Source: Clostridia bacterium (GTDB taxonomy: Bacteria > Bacillota > Clostridia > Oscillospirales > CAG-272). From it: a stretch of DNA of 64,000 nt. A model generated the notes under the pieces. The model had not been told where the DNA came from, ran no database searches, and saw nothing but the letters and a program-made list of their open reading frames with translations. A program made the position numbers and the translations under genes. Below, piece after piece: positions 25,018-34,083 of the stretch; position 1 is the first letter of the stretch; each line of letters begins with the position of its first letter. Location: contig JAFUOQ010000014.1 of the NCBI GenBank assembly GCA_017472695.1, forward strand, positions 40,649-104,648, written 5' to 3'.

Positions 25018-26770
25018 TCTTACCTCCAAACACTTCGTCAATTTGCGCCAAATCGTCAATTGTGTAGTTGCTTTGAGGCGCGCTATTGGCGTTTGTTGGC
25101 TTAAACTCTACATCTTTGCTTTCTGGTTCACGTATGCCACCTTTGATAATAAAGCAGTCATAACGCGCCTTTGTGCCTGTGTGAGAGAATTGCTTTGTGT
25201 TGTGGTCGCTATCGCCCTTTGCGAGTCCTCGCTCAATCCACCTTTGACGAATTGAACGAATTTCGCCACCGAGTCCGTTTTCGTTAAGAACCTTCTTTGT
25301 GTAGTTGTCTAACAAGTGGACTTCCCATAAGGTGTCGTACTTGACAATTTTTCCGTAGATTTCGCTTGGCATATATGAATCGTAGCCATTTAGCGACTGG
25401 TCGCTATATTTCTTTTCAATGATAAATCGAGATTGAAAACGAGTAATGAAATCTACAATGTGATTGAATGCCTTTGTTGCATTGTCGCGTTCTTCGAATG
25501 CTTCTTGTTCGCACCTAATAAGGCGTTCAAGCAGAGAATGAGCAGAAAGCCCAAACGAAAAAGCTTCATTTAGCAGTTCCACAGTTAAATAGATTGCCGC
25601 ATACTTGCTGGCTAATCTGTCAGTTAAGTTGTCCTTTTTAACCATTAAGGACTTGACTTTGCTAAGAGCCATTCCGTATCTGTCGCATAAATCATCAATG
25701 TCTATGCTTGCTACAAAATCGGCGAATTCTTTGCCTGTGAACCCGAAGTGCCTACGCACAGTTCGTTTTACAAGCTCGGCTTCTTCTGCACTTTTAGTCC
25801 ATTGAATGCCTTGCGTTTGAATGACGCGGACTTTCAGTCCTTGGTACTGCGAGCCGTAATCTAAGATTGGCGTTTCGCTTGATGTTATTGCAACGCCGCT
25901 CCAACCGTAACCGTTTTCACACAATTCGTAGTTTCCGTTTAAGCGACCCTTATTTGAGCCGTCAGCCAAGGTGTAAATGAATTGCGAAAGGTTAATATTT
26001 GGATTTGTTGTAATGTCATCAATGACAAATGGAACGCCGAACACGCCGTCTATGCGGGCAAAAATTGCATTTAGCGTGTTGTTTGCAGTAAAGCACAATC
26101 CTGTTGCCTTATTGCTAATTTCAGGGTTCATAAACGGACTGCACATTAGCATTTCCGCTGTTGATTTTCCTGTTGTTGACCTGCCACAGAGATTTACGAT
26201 AATTGTACCTAAATCCTGTTCGGCGTTAAGTCTTGACACAACAACCGCCGAGTAGCCAATAGCAAGAGCCAAGCTAAGCTCAGTAGACGGAAAGATTGTG
26301 TCTTTAAGGAATTTTAAGTAAGTTTCCTTATCACCTTTTTTGAAAATAAATTTCTTTCGTTTGGTTTCGGCATGGTTGCCGTCAAAATCTGTCTTATCAT
26401 AGAAATAGTATTCTTTACCATTGAAAGGATACCACCCTAAGACCTGATTTTGATAGAGAATGCTGTTTGTTTCTTCGCACTTCTTTTGTCCGTAGAGCAA
26501 ATGCGAGATAACAGCGTCTTGCCAATACGGAGAAATCGTTATTCCATTCCTGCTAAGAGTAGCAGTTATGTTTGGTAAGTGTACACTTTCGGCTGAAAGC
26601 TCAAAAGTGTAGCTCCTCTTGTTATGGTCGTTTACGAAAATCAACCACTTTTCAAGACCGTAAGGGTCTTCGATGTCGCGGATAATACCTTGGACGTAAA
26701 ACAAAGGTGATATGTCTTTTTCGACCTTACCTTCCTTGTTTTGGTAATCGAGGCATCCGCAATTTTTCAT
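25007..26770 (-). CDS. DUF927-domain ATPase
   Basis: 587 aa. Walker A is CGRSTTGKSTAEM (Lys202, Ser203), Walker B is GVPFVIDDIT near 250, and RLNGNYELCENGYGWSGVAI follows. DUF927 proteins are superfamily-3-like helicases or ATPases typical of integrated plasmids, satellites and phages, where they replace a replicative helicase. The start is uncertain: a strong GGAGG lies 19 nt upstream but is best placed for a different ATG at 26785, whose frame gives only 18 codons and overlaps this start. Either a leader peptide or a frameshift affects the N-terminus. Confidence 0.82.
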   Translation of the reverse strand: MKNCGCLDYQNKEGKVEKDISPLFYVQGIIRDIEDPYGLEKWLIFVNDHNKRSYTFELSAESVHLPNITATLSRNGITISPYWQDAVISHLLYGQKKCEETNSILYQNQVLGWYPFNGKEYYFYDKTDFDGNHAETKRKKFIFKKGDKETYLKFLKDTIFPSTELSLALAIGYSAVVVSRLNAEQDLGTIIVNLCGRSTTGKSTAEMLMCSPFMNPEISNKATGLCFTANNTLNAIFARIDGVFGVPFVIDDITTNPNINLSQFIYTLADGSNKGRLNGNYELCENGYGWSGVAITSSETPILDYGSQYQGLKVRVIQTQGIQWTKSAEEAELVKRTVRRHFGFTGKEFADFVASIDIDDLCDRYGMALSKVKSLMVKKDNLTDRLASKYAAIYLTVELLNEAFSFGLSAHSLLERLIRCEQEAFEERDNATKAFNHIVDFITRFQSRFIIEKKYSDQSLNGYDSYMPSEIYGKIVKYDTLWEVHLLDNYTKKVLNENGLGGEIRSIRQRWIERGLAKGDSDHNTKQFSHTGTKARYDCFIIKGGIREPESKDVEFKPTNANSAPQSNYTIDDLAQIDEVFGGKNGN

Positions 26771-26841
26771 TAAGAATTGTCATAATGACCTCCATAAAAA
26801 AGTATTGCTCCGTGACGCGATACCGCCACAGAGCTGAGCGT

Positions 26842-26870
26842 AGTATAGCACAAAAATCGAGGCATTTCAA
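26842..26870 (-). promoter_or_regulatory. Promoter of the DUF927 operon
   Basis: On the minus strand, TTGAAA is followed after 17 nt by TATACT. The leader between it and the first ATG contains a hairpin (CTC-GTGGCG with CGC-TCAC-GAG, 26803-26831). Confidence 0.65.
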
Positions 26871-27002
26871 GTAGGTTTTTGTACTTTTCGCCATTCCTTC
26901 ACCAAACGTTCGGAATTGTTGTACGAAACAACCATTTTTGCGCGTTTTCACGAAACCTTATTATTATAAATTATAAGCGTTGGTGAGTGATTTGACCTTG
27001 AC

Positions 27003-27050
27003 TAAGAAAAATAATCCATTTTTGCGTGGATTATTTTTTCTTGTTTCTTA
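27003..27050 (-). terminator. Terminator after the HU-like gene
   Basis: AAAAATAATCCA pairs with TGGATTATTTTT, extended by an outer AAGAAA/TTTCTT pairing. Confidence 0.8.
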
Positions 27051-27055
27051 GTGAA

Positions 27056-27469
27056 TTATTCGCCTGAGCCATCCGAGGAAGAGCTATCTACGAACCTGCA
27101 GAGCTTGTCAGGCATTTTTCGGTTTTCTACGTAGCGTTTGAATCCGTCGCCGACTCTGACGAGAATTCTTATTTTTGCAGGAATGTCGTATGTCTTTCCG
27201 TCAAGTGGACTTTTCCAACCAACCTTAGCCTCTGTACGTCTGCCCTCGATAGTAAGGTAATTCTTTTTTATGACCTTATAGCCTAATTTGGCGTATTCCA
27301 TAGTCATTTTTTGTTCTTCCTCAATTATAGCAATAACATCAGAAATCTTGAAATTGAACTTGTTTGCGATAGCGCGGGCAATGGTAAGCTGGTCTATTGT
27401 GCGCATTGTTTTTACAGGTATATTTGCTTTTGCTGTTTTTGGATTTTTAGGTGCTTTTTTCTTTTCCAT
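27056..27469 (-). CDS. HU/IHF-like DNA-binding domain protein
   Basis: 137 aa. After a basic N-terminal tail (MEKKKAPKNPKTAKANIPVK), residues 25-115 follow the HU-fold pattern: helical RAIANKFNFKISDVIAIIEE, then beta-arm AKLGYKVIKKNYLTIEGRRT and GKTYDIPAKIRILVRVGDGF. Such HU-like proteins occur in phages and islands. AAAGGAG lies before the ATG. It is the last gene of a unit with the DUF960 gene. Confidence 0.65.
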   Translation of the reverse strand: MEKKKAPKNPKTAKANIPVKTMRTIDQLTIARAIANKFNFKISDVIAIIEEEQKMTMEYAKLGYKVIKKNYLTIEGRRTEAKVGWKSPLDGKTYDIPAKIRILVRVGDGFKRYVENRKMPDKLCRFVDSSSSDGSGE

Positions 27470-27480
27470 TTCGTTCTCCT

Positions 27481-27795
27481 TTAATATTCGTATGCGAATA
27501 ACATTGTTGAGTGGTCGCCGTCGTCTATAACAAATATCTTTTCAGCAAGTATTTTGTCATATTCTGGCTTGTAGTTTGTGTAGTGAATTGTTTTTTGGTT
27601 TGGCTTTTCTTGTGATTGCGTAATTGCAAGAATGTCTGTTCCGACTTTCTCGAATGTGAAAACCTGCAAATAGTCAACTATTTCTTCGTTGTATGCAGTT
27701 TGTAAATCAATGCACATCCAAAGATACTGTTGCAATTCTATTGGCAAATTTTCGTCAATTCCGCACGTAATGTAGCGGTTTTCTTGATTGAACAT
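27481..27795 (-). CDS. DUF960 family protein
   Basis: 104 aa. RYITCGIDENLPIELQQYLW at the start and DYLQVFTFEKVG are the DUF960 hallmarks. The family is small, of unknown function, and common in Bacillota mobile elements. AAAGGAG precedes the ATG, and 11 nt separate it from the HU-like gene. Confidence 0.8.
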   Translation of the reverse strand: MFNQENRYITCGIDENLPIELQQYLWMCIDLQTAYNEEIVDYLQVFTFEKVGTDILAITQSQEKPNQKTIHYTNYKPEYDKILAEKIFVIDDGDHSTMLFAYEY

Positions 27796-27919
27796 TTTTT
27801 CTCCTTTCGCGGGGCATTTGTTTTTCGTCTGTGGCTAAATTCTGCCAAAATTTCACGTGTTTTTGAGCGGGGCATAGAAACACCCTGACAAAGTGTTTTC
27901 GTTTGAAATTTTGCAAAAC

Positions 27920-28243
27920 TCAGGAAAGTAGCGGTGTGCGCTCGAAATAGATAAGACCGCTTCCGTCATCAGAGAAGACGTAAACCCTGTGCCACCACCA
28001 TTCGCCGTTTCCAGCCTTGAAAAATTCGTTTACCTCTGGATTGTAGCTTGAAATCTTAAATTCCTTTTCTACCTCTGCCGCTTCCTCTTTTGTTCTTGCA
28101 ATTACAAGGTGAGCAGAAGCTCCACCGTCGTTGCATTCTTGAACCGCTTTTATTTTGTCTTTTGCGGTTGCTTTGAGTTCGTCTGGTAAATCCTTACCGA
28201 CCATATATGCAAGTAGTTCTTGCATTGTTTGAATCTTTTTCAT
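27920..28243 (-). CDS. Hypothetical protein (107 aa)
   Basis: ATG with AAAAGGAG upstream. It is a small alpha/beta protein: MKKIQTMQELLAYMVGKDLP, then ASAHLVIARTKEEAAEVEKE and NGEWWWHRVYVFSDDGSGLI. The repeated aromatic block suggests a ligand-binding face. I do not recognise the family. It is preceded by the stem-loop repeat array, so it may be regulated from there. Confidence 0.6.
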   Translation of the reverse strand: MKKIQTMQELLAYMVGKDLPDELKATAKDKIKAVQECNDGGASAHLVIARTKEEAAEVEKEFKISSYNPEVNEFFKAGNGEWWWHRVYVFSDDGSGLIYFERTPLLS

Positions 28244-28267
28244 ATGTACTCCTTTTAGAAAGCAAAA

Positions 28268-28293
28268 GGGCTAACGTAATAATACGTCAGCCC
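28268..28293 (-). terminator. Hairpin ahead of the 107-aa gene
   Basis: GGGCT(A)ACGTA pairs with TACGT(C)AGCCC, and the minus strand reads TTTTGC after it. It may end transcripts of the R-M operon. Confidence 0.55.
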
Positions 28294-28300
28294 TATGTAA

Positions 28301-28427
28301 TAGTTAGATTGTTAAATGGCAGTACCATTTAGTAGTTAGATTGTTAAATGGATGACACCATTTAATAGCCGAACTGTTAAATGCAACACCATTTAGTAGT
28401 TAATTGTTAAATGGTAGCCCCATTTAT
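28301..28427. repeat. Four tandem 31-33 bp stem-loop repeats
   Basis: Units at 28301-28332, 28333-28365, 28366-28396 and 28397-28427 share TAG(TTAGAT)TGTTAAATGG, then 5-6 variable bases, then CCATTTA. Each unit is therefore a small hairpin (AAATGG/CCATTT). A degenerate fifth copy lies near 28439-28457. No gene lies in 28244-28545. They look like iterons or regulator sites. Confidence 0.8.
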
Positions 28428-28545
28428 TACTACATTGCGCTATGTAATGCTAAATGGTGAATTGCATACGTCGTGTACTTTGTACGTATGTATTACTTGC
28501 TACCAATGTAATAATATATGGTTATAAATGGCGATTTTTCAAGAT

Positions 28546-29574
28546 TTACTCTAACATCAAGCCCTTTGAAGGAAGAGAAGCAGATTTGAATGCGTTTTTG
28601 ATATTTTTTGCGGTAGCTTCGCCCTTGAGTCTTGCTTCGTCAATCATTGCCTGAGCATTTTTGATATTTTTCGTTCCTACTCTTATTCCTAAAGCAGTAC
28701 CGCGAAAATTAACGGTTTCTAAGCTTGTTGAGTTACTGTAAATTCTCAAACAGTTATTGTTACTAACGAATGTTAGCCAACCACCTTTTGTATTTTTGCA
28801 AATTTCGCTTATCATATGTAATCCATATCCAGAATTTGCCCAAGGGTCTTTCAAATTTGGTTCTTTTGCAGGATTGAAAGCGCGAGAAACACCAGGTTTT
28901 ATTGCCCAGCGCAAAGCATCCTCGTTATTCGAAATATATGATTTGTGAATTATGTTTTTGTTCAAACTTTCAAATACACCTATTCCTTCATCCAAGATTG
29001 CAATTTCAGCAATTCCTCTGTTCCACCAGTATTGACCGCAAATCCAAACATCATTTGTTCCTGCGTGTTCGGGAATGTTTCTAATAGCTTCTCGAATAAG
29101 AAATTGGAAAAGTTTTTTCATTTCGTCATTGCTTTGAGCCAGAATACGTGCCAATTCAGCACTTTTTTTCTCGATTATATCGCCTTGCTCAAGAAATTCA
29201 CCACGTTGCATAGATTCTTCGTTTAAGTCACGTATATTTATCTTTGTAAGTGGAATATATGAATAACTTCCGTGAGCTTCACCTGGATTCTTTCCTTCTT
29301 CAAAACCAGCCGCTTTGAAGAAGCCCATATGGCAAGCGTATGAATAGTCTTTGTCTTCCAAAAACCTTAATTGAATATCCCACGGCATTAAATCTCGCTT
29401 TTCACAGAATTGTCTAATTACAGCAGCAGTAAATAGCATAGAGAAGGGTTCATAATTACTCACTTTTGAAACGTCAAAAAAGTATGTATCATTCTTTTCA
29501 CAATCGTGCAGTGTATTACTAAAAGATAAAACATTTTTTGTACAAAGATTTGGAACTATAATTTTCAAAATCAA
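28546..29574 (-). CDS. STAS-like domain fused to a GHKL ATPase
   Basis: About 342 aa. The TTG at 29574 is chosen because AAAGGAG lies 5 nt upstream; the open frame extends 11 codons further. Residues to about 120 look like a STAS/MTA-type alpha/beta domain (DTYFFDVSKVSNYEPFSMLF). A GHKL (histidine-kinase-like) ATP site follows: N box REAIRNIPEHA, G1 box ILDEGIGV, G2 box NSGYGLHMI, and GTALGIRV at the end. No dimerisation histidine is evident, so a sensor kinase is unlikely. It is the last gene of the R-M operon. Its role is unknown; ATP-driven control of the neighbours is an inference. Confidence 0.78.
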   Translation of the reverse strand: MILKIIVPNLCTKNVLSFSNTLHDCEKNDTYFFDVSKVSNYEPFSMLFTAAVIRQFCEKRDLMPWDIQLRFLEDKDYSYACHMGFFKAAGFEEGKNPGEAHGSYSYIPLTKINIRDLNEESMQRGEFLEQGDIIEKKSAELARILAQSNDEMKKLFQFLIREAIRNIPEHAGTNDVWICGQYWWNRGIAEIAILDEGIGVFESLNKNIIHKSYISNNEDALRWAIKPGVSRAFNPAKEPNLKDPWANSGYGLHMISEICKNTKGGWLTFVSNNNCLRIYSNSTSLETVNFRGTALGIRVGTKNIKNAQAMIDEARLKGEATAKNIKNAFKSASLPSKGLMLE

Positions 29575-29694
29575 AAAATCTCCTTTGTCTAATCTTAAAA
29601 CACCCAATAAACATTTATTTGGGTTAAATACTATTTTGTGTAATATTATTGATAGGAATTGCGAAAAGATATACTTGTTCTTATGACATATACT

Positions 29695-30432
29695 TTATGT
29701 TCCTAACATTGTTAGTGTAGCAGTTCCTAATAATTGGACAACTGCACCATAAAACCAACCGTGTTTTGCAATGTGGTCACTTATGCGCTGAAAAAGTTTC
29801 TTTTGTTTAGGAATGTTGCGACTGGATTGAATATTTTCGAGAAGTTCTTTAACTTCTCCAAGCAATTCAAGCAAGGTTTCTTTATCCTCTCCACCTTGTT
29901 TATCAATCATTCGCTCGATTTCGTGGATGGAATTATCAACTGTTAATGTAGAATAAGATACATTGCCGAAAATCATATTGCCATAATTTGTTATGTTTCC
30001 CAAAGCCATTTTTTGCTGTTCTTCCTCCTGTTTACGTAATGATTTTTCTTTGTTTTCAAAATAAGAAAGAGAAGGTGGAAGCATATCGCAAAAACCATTG
30101 TTAACAAAAGCTATTAAACCACCAATCATACCATATTGAACAAGTTTTTCTAATTCAAGTGAAATTGACATTTGAACATAGTTAGGGAATATGCCATAGT
30201 CAAATGAGACTCGATTGGAGCTGCTATTTTTATGCTCAAGTAAACACTTTAACATTTCTTCTGCGGTTTCGTCCATAATGCGAAGACCACAAACAAAAGG
30301 TTGTCCATTTACTATAGAAGCGGCTCTTTCACGTATCGCGTCCTGGCGAGCATCTCTTTCACGTTTGCGTTCAGTATCTTTAGCTTGTTTTATTTGCTTT
30401 TCTAAAAGTTTTTCATATGAAGATTTTGCCAT
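29695..30432 (-). CDS. Coiled-coil protein with hydrophobic C-terminus
   Basis: 245 aa; ATG with AAAGGAG. A charged coiled coil (KSSYEKLLEKQIKQAKDTER) leads into a possible winged-helix part (SLELEKLVQYGMIGGLIAFV, SYFENKEKSLRKQEE). A beta-like linker (NITNYGNMIFGNVSYSTLTV) and a helical stalk follow, then the hydrophobic end GWFYGAVVQLLGTATLTMLG. A terminal membrane-active segment behind a sensor-like region is reminiscent of pore-forming effectors, but this is inference. It is between the nuclease and GHKL genes. Confidence 0.65.
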   Translation of the reverse strand: MAKSSYEKLLEKQIKQAKDTERKRERDARQDAIRERAASIVNGQPFVCGLRIMDETAEEMLKCLLEHKNSSSNRVSFDYGIFPNYVQMSISLELEKLVQYGMIGGLIAFVNNGFCDMLPPSLSYFENKEKSLRKQEEEQQKMALGNITNYGNMIFGNVSYSTLTVDNSIHEIERMIDKQGGEDKETLLELLGEVKELLENIQSSRNIPKQKKLFQRISDHIAKHGWFYGAVVQLLGTATLTMLGT

Positions 30433-30446
30433 AATACTCCTTTTTC

Positions 30447-31199
30447 TCAGTGTTTTACTATTATTACTTTTACACCGTCTACCATTTCAATATCGCGTTT
30501 GAATTCAACTTCGTTTTGTATTACACCGAGGTCGTAGACAACATATAGTTGTCTTTCGTAAGCTTTTTTATATGCCGTTATATCTGAACTAATTTCTTCA
30601 ATTACTTTGGACTTTTTGCCTTCACGTAGCAATTTCACTTCTATGCAAAGATTAAACTTTGGAATTATAAAGTCAGGGATATATTCTTTGCCCGAAAACT
30701 CAAATTTACCCGATTCTCGGTCATAATCAGTTCCTTTTGATAAGCCTCGCCCAAGCAATAATGACTCTATCGCATTTTGAACCTCAAGTTCTTTATCAGG
30801 CTTTTGAAAAATAACAGTCCTAAGGCGTGTTTGTAAAAAGTTTTCGATGTTATCAAATTCATCATCGGCAAAATCTACACTTCCTTCAACGCTTGACAAA
30901 AGCATTTTTGTAGACACTAATACTTGTTCTAAAACTCGTTTTTGCGTAGGCCAAACGGTGTCTCCAAATTCTGGAATAGCGTCTAAATTAAATGTATACA
31001 CAACAGAACTAACTGTCAATATATTTTGAGCAATTGCAGCTAAGTCATTGTATTTTTTTGCCATATCTTTATATGATGAATACTTGCCTGCTATAGTGCA
31101 ATTGGAATCTACCAATATGGTTTGTATGACATCGCTTAAAGCCTTTAATTGAGAAATTAATACTTTGATTTCTTTTGTTTTATCTATAGAATTTTTCAT
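30447..31199 (-). CDS. PD-(D/E)XK nuclease domain protein
   Basis: 250 aa. The first 120 residues are helical. From about 135 the core of a restriction-type nuclease is visible: EYIPDFIIPKFNLCIEVKLL gives Asp176 and Glu187-Val-Lys189, preceded by the usual beta strand FEFSG and followed by a helix with KKAYERQLYVVYDLG. It starts 11 nt after hsdS. It is not a standard type I subunit. It may cut non-self DNA as an additional effector. Confidence 0.78.
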   Translation of the reverse strand: MKNSIDKTKEIKVLISQLKALSDVIQTILVDSNCTIAGKYSSYKDMAKKYNDLAAIAQNILTVSSVVYTFNLDAIPEFGDTVWPTQKRVLEQVLVSTKMLLSSVEGSVDFADDEFDNIENFLQTRLRTVIFQKPDKELEVQNAIESLLLGRGLSKGTDYDRESGKFEFSGKEYIPDFIIPKFNLCIEVKLLREGKKSKVIEEISSDITAYKKAYERQLYVVYDLGVIQNEVEFKRDIEMVDGVKVIIVKH

Positions 31200-31209
31200 T
31201 TGGATTTCC

Positions 31210-32619
31210 TTACTTTAACTGGTCACATAGAGAGAGTAGTTCTTCTACACGTTCAACAATACGTTCTTGTTCTTCAAGCGGGGGAAGTGGATATGCTAAC
31301 GAAGAAATAATTTCAAGGTTTATATTTTTTTGCGCGGATTTAGTTGCTAATCCGTCAAGTATATTTTGATATGCCATTAACATATACAAAAAGTATTTAT
31401 TAGATGTAATAGGATTAAAAGCATTAAATCCTACAACACTATCAGGGAAACAAGCGTCAAAGTCCAAAATGCCAACATCTGCTATGTTTGCGGCAATGGT
31501 CATACACAAAGTTCCTTTTTTCCACATACGACTTTGAGCTAAACCAAAGTCGTTATAATAAGCTGAACATTTTTTGATTATACCATTTGAACGTGCTACA
31601 TCGCCTGTTTGAATTAACGGATACGTACCACCATCATATAATAATTTATCATTTCTTGGGCGATGTTTTGATTTACCGCGCGACACTTCGCCAATATCAG
31701 TTAGTCTTACCCACGACCACGTGTCAGGAATGTCAAATAAAATTTCTTCTTCAGTTATAGGCGGAAGAGGTTTTTCCTTTTTTATTTTGCCGTTTTTTAT
31801 AAGAAATGCTTTTTCTTTCTCAAGTTGCTTTATCAAAACTGATACTGGTGTATCTTCAGGCATACGTTCAGTAAGTTTGCCTTGCACAGCTTGTTGCAAT
31901 ATAGATTTACGGAGCATATTGGTAAAGTCTGAGTTTAAAGTTTTCAGGTTCGATTCCACTTTTTCATATTCTTCTACAAGAGGGAGTAATTCCTCGATTT
32001 TGTCAACGATTCTTCGTTGTTCTGCAAAAGGTGGAATAGGGATAAGCAAGTTGAAAAATAATTCTTTATTCAAATGGGGAATAGCCGAACCTCTTTTACG
32101 TTTTCGCAAAAGCTGTTTGTTCAAAAGAATAAACATCAATACATATGGTACATACATTTCTTCGGGAATATACAACACCTTGAAAGTACTTCCTTTATAA
32201 CCATCTTCAGTTGCTAAAAACACTTCTCCAGAATTTTCACCGTCTACTAAAATTAAGCGAGTTCCTTTTTTTACAAATTCACCACTTGTAAGGAATGTCG
32301 CTTCAATTTTGCCTCTTAAATACTTCGCCTCAAGATACGGATAACTTTTGTTACTTATTTTTTCGCCTTCACGAAGCTGACAGAGATACCCAAGTTTTAA
32401 CCATTTCCAACTTTCAGGAGCATCAAAAGGGATTTCTTCTTCTGTTATTGGCAGAAGTTTTTTTTCTGGTTTTATTTTTCCTTCTTTAACAAGCCGCGTT
32501 TTTTCAGATTCAATGCGCTTCAATAATTTAAAAACAGGTTCATCATTATTATCTTGCGCAACAAGCTTGCCTTGCATTGCAAGTTGCAAAATAGAGTTTT
32601 TTAATTCTTGTGCAGTCAT
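31210..32619 (-). CDS. hsdS: Type I restriction-modification specificity subunit
   Basis: 469 aa with two target-recognition domains and a clear internal duplication. LKNSILQLAMQGKLVAQDNN near residue 6 is echoed by LRKSILQQAVQGKLTERMPE near 236, each followed by PITEEEI(P/L)FD and a W-W recognition-domain start (ESWKWLKL, DTWSWVRL). LEEQERIVERVEELLSLCDQ closes it. HsdS sets the bipartite DNA target of the methylase and nuclease. It begins 1 nt after the hsdM stop. Confidence 0.95.
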   Translation of the reverse strand: MTAQELKNSILQLAMQGKLVAQDNNDEPVFKLLKRIESEKTRLVKEGKIKPEKKLLPITEEEIPFDAPESWKWLKLGYLCQLREGEKISNKSYPYLEAKYLRGKIEATFLTSGEFVKKGTRLILVDGENSGEVFLATEDGYKGSTFKVLYIPEEMYVPYVLMFILLNKQLLRKRKRGSAIPHLNKELFFNLLIPIPPFAEQRRIVDKIEELLPLVEEYEKVESNLKTLNSDFTNMLRKSILQQAVQGKLTERMPEDTPVSVLIKQLEKEKAFLIKNGKIKKEKPLPPITEEEILFDIPDTWSWVRLTDIGEVSRGKSKHRPRNDKLLYDGGTYPLIQTGDVARSNGIIKKCSAYYNDFGLAQSRMWKKGTLCMTIAANIADVGILDFDACFPDSVVGFNAFNPITSNKYFLYMLMAYQNILDGLATKSAQKNINLEIISSLAYPLPPLEEQERIVERVEELLSLCDQLK

Positions 32620-32620
32620 A

Positions 32621-34072
32621 TTAGCCCTCCAACTTTTGGGTAATTTCTGTCAAAATGCGGTCTATGTCTTTGTTAAGCTCGGTACGTTTTGCTTGGTAGC
32701 GTGCAATCAAAGCATTTGGTTCTAAAACTTCTTCTTCTTCTTCATATGGAAAAGGGCAGCATTTGTCGAAATTGTAATTTAATCCGTTTTCGTCAAGTTC
32801 TTCAACGGTGAAAAATCTTGCTTTGTCTTTACCATCTATTTGAATTGGTCGTTTATTATTCCACCATTCGCGAACTGGGTCGAAATGTTTGTCTTGCATG
32901 GGTTTTGTTTTAGTAAAGTTTTTCACGCCATCAGGCAAGTCTAACCTATAAACCCAAACGCCACGACTTGCAACGCCTTTCTGGAAAAACAGCAGATTGG
33001 TATAAACATCAGCATACGGCTTGAAAACTTGTGGTAAACGTATAATAGTATGTAATCCGTATTCTTTGAGTAATTTTTCTTTAATGGTTGCTTTTACCCC
33101 ATCGCCAAACATAAATCCAGCGGGAAGAACAACGCCACAACGCCCTTTGTCTTTCAAAAGGTGCATAATCAATGCCATAAAAAGGTCTGCTGTTTCGCTT
33201 GTTTGAAATTCGGTAGGAAAGTTTTTCTTTATGGAAGCATCTTCTGCACTTCCAAAAGGAGGGTTGGCTACAATAACATCCACTCGTTCACTTGCTGTAT
33301 AGTCAGTTATAGGACGATTTAACGAGTTGATATGCTTGATTTTTGGTATTTCTATGTCGTGTAAAATCAAGTTAGTCATTGCCAAAAGATAAGGCAGAGG
33401 TTTTTTCTCCCATCCATTAATTGTTGTTTGCAAAAGTTCAAGTTCTTCTGTTGAATTAATTTCGCCGATATGAGCAATTGTGCTTGTTAAGAATCCGCCT
33501 GTACCGCAGGCAGGGTCAAGTACAATTTCTCCAAGTTTCGGATTTACTTTTTCTACGATAAAGTTTGTTACAGGGCGAGGCGTATAAAACTCTCCCGCTC
33601 TACCTGCGCTCTGCAAATCTTTGAGCATACCTTCGTATAAATCGTTAAAGGTGTGCTTTTGTGTAGCATCGACAAAATCAACCTTTTCGTTTATTCGATT
33701 TATAAGTTGACGTAGATATATACCCGATTTCATATAGTTATTTGTGTCTTCAAATACATTTCTTACAACGTATTTACGCATATCACCGTCTGAAACATCG
33801 AGTTTTTTGAACTTAGAGAAGAGTTTATCGATAAATTCAATGAGCGCGTCACCTGTTATACCTTCTTTATCTTGCGCCCAATCACGCCAACGATAGCCTT
33901 CGGGAATAACTCCGCGATTGTTTTCACGAAGTTCCCATTCCATTTCTTTTGCGTCAAAGGCTTTTAGAAACAAAAGCCAAGTAATTTGTTCAATATATTG
34001 TGCGTCACCATTCAAACCTGCATCTTTACGCATTATATCTTCAAGTGACTTTATCATTGCGGACATTGCCAT
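32621..34072 (-). CDS. hsdM: Type I restriction-modification DNA methylase
   Basis: 483 aa. N-terminal HsdM helical domain (ITWLLFLKAFDAKEMEWELR), SAM-binding motif DPACGTGGFL, and catalytic NPPFGSAE, the N6-adenine methylase motif IV. The order and length match the family. It methylates host target sites and, with HsdS and HsdR, forms the restriction complex. Confidence 0.96.
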   Translation of the reverse strand: MAMSAMIKSLEDIMRKDAGLNGDAQYIEQITWLLFLKAFDAKEMEWELRENNRGVIPEGYRWRDWAQDKEGITGDALIEFIDKLFSKFKKLDVSDGDMRKYVVRNVFEDTNNYMKSGIYLRQLINRINEKVDFVDATQKHTFNDLYEGMLKDLQSAGRAGEFYTPRPVTNFIVEKVNPKLGEIVLDPACGTGGFLTSTIAHIGEINSTEELELLQTTINGWEKKPLPYLLAMTNLILHDIEIPKIKHINSLNRPITDYTASERVDVIVANPPFGSAEDASIKKNFPTEFQTSETADLFMALIMHLLKDKGRCGVVLPAGFMFGDGVKATIKEKLLKEYGLHTIIRLPQVFKPYADVYTNLLFFQKGVASRGVWVYRLDLPDGVKNFTKTKPMQDKHFDPVREWWNNKRPIQIDGKDKARFFTVEELDENGLNYNFDKCCPFPYEEEEEVLEPNALIARYQAKRTELNKDIDRILTEITQKLEG

Positions 34073-34083
34073 AATTTATCTCC

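Noticed and set aside
28301-28427. CRISPR array
   Set aside because: The units are contiguous 31-33 bp repeats with only 5-6 variable bases inside each, so there are no spacers, and no cas gene is present.
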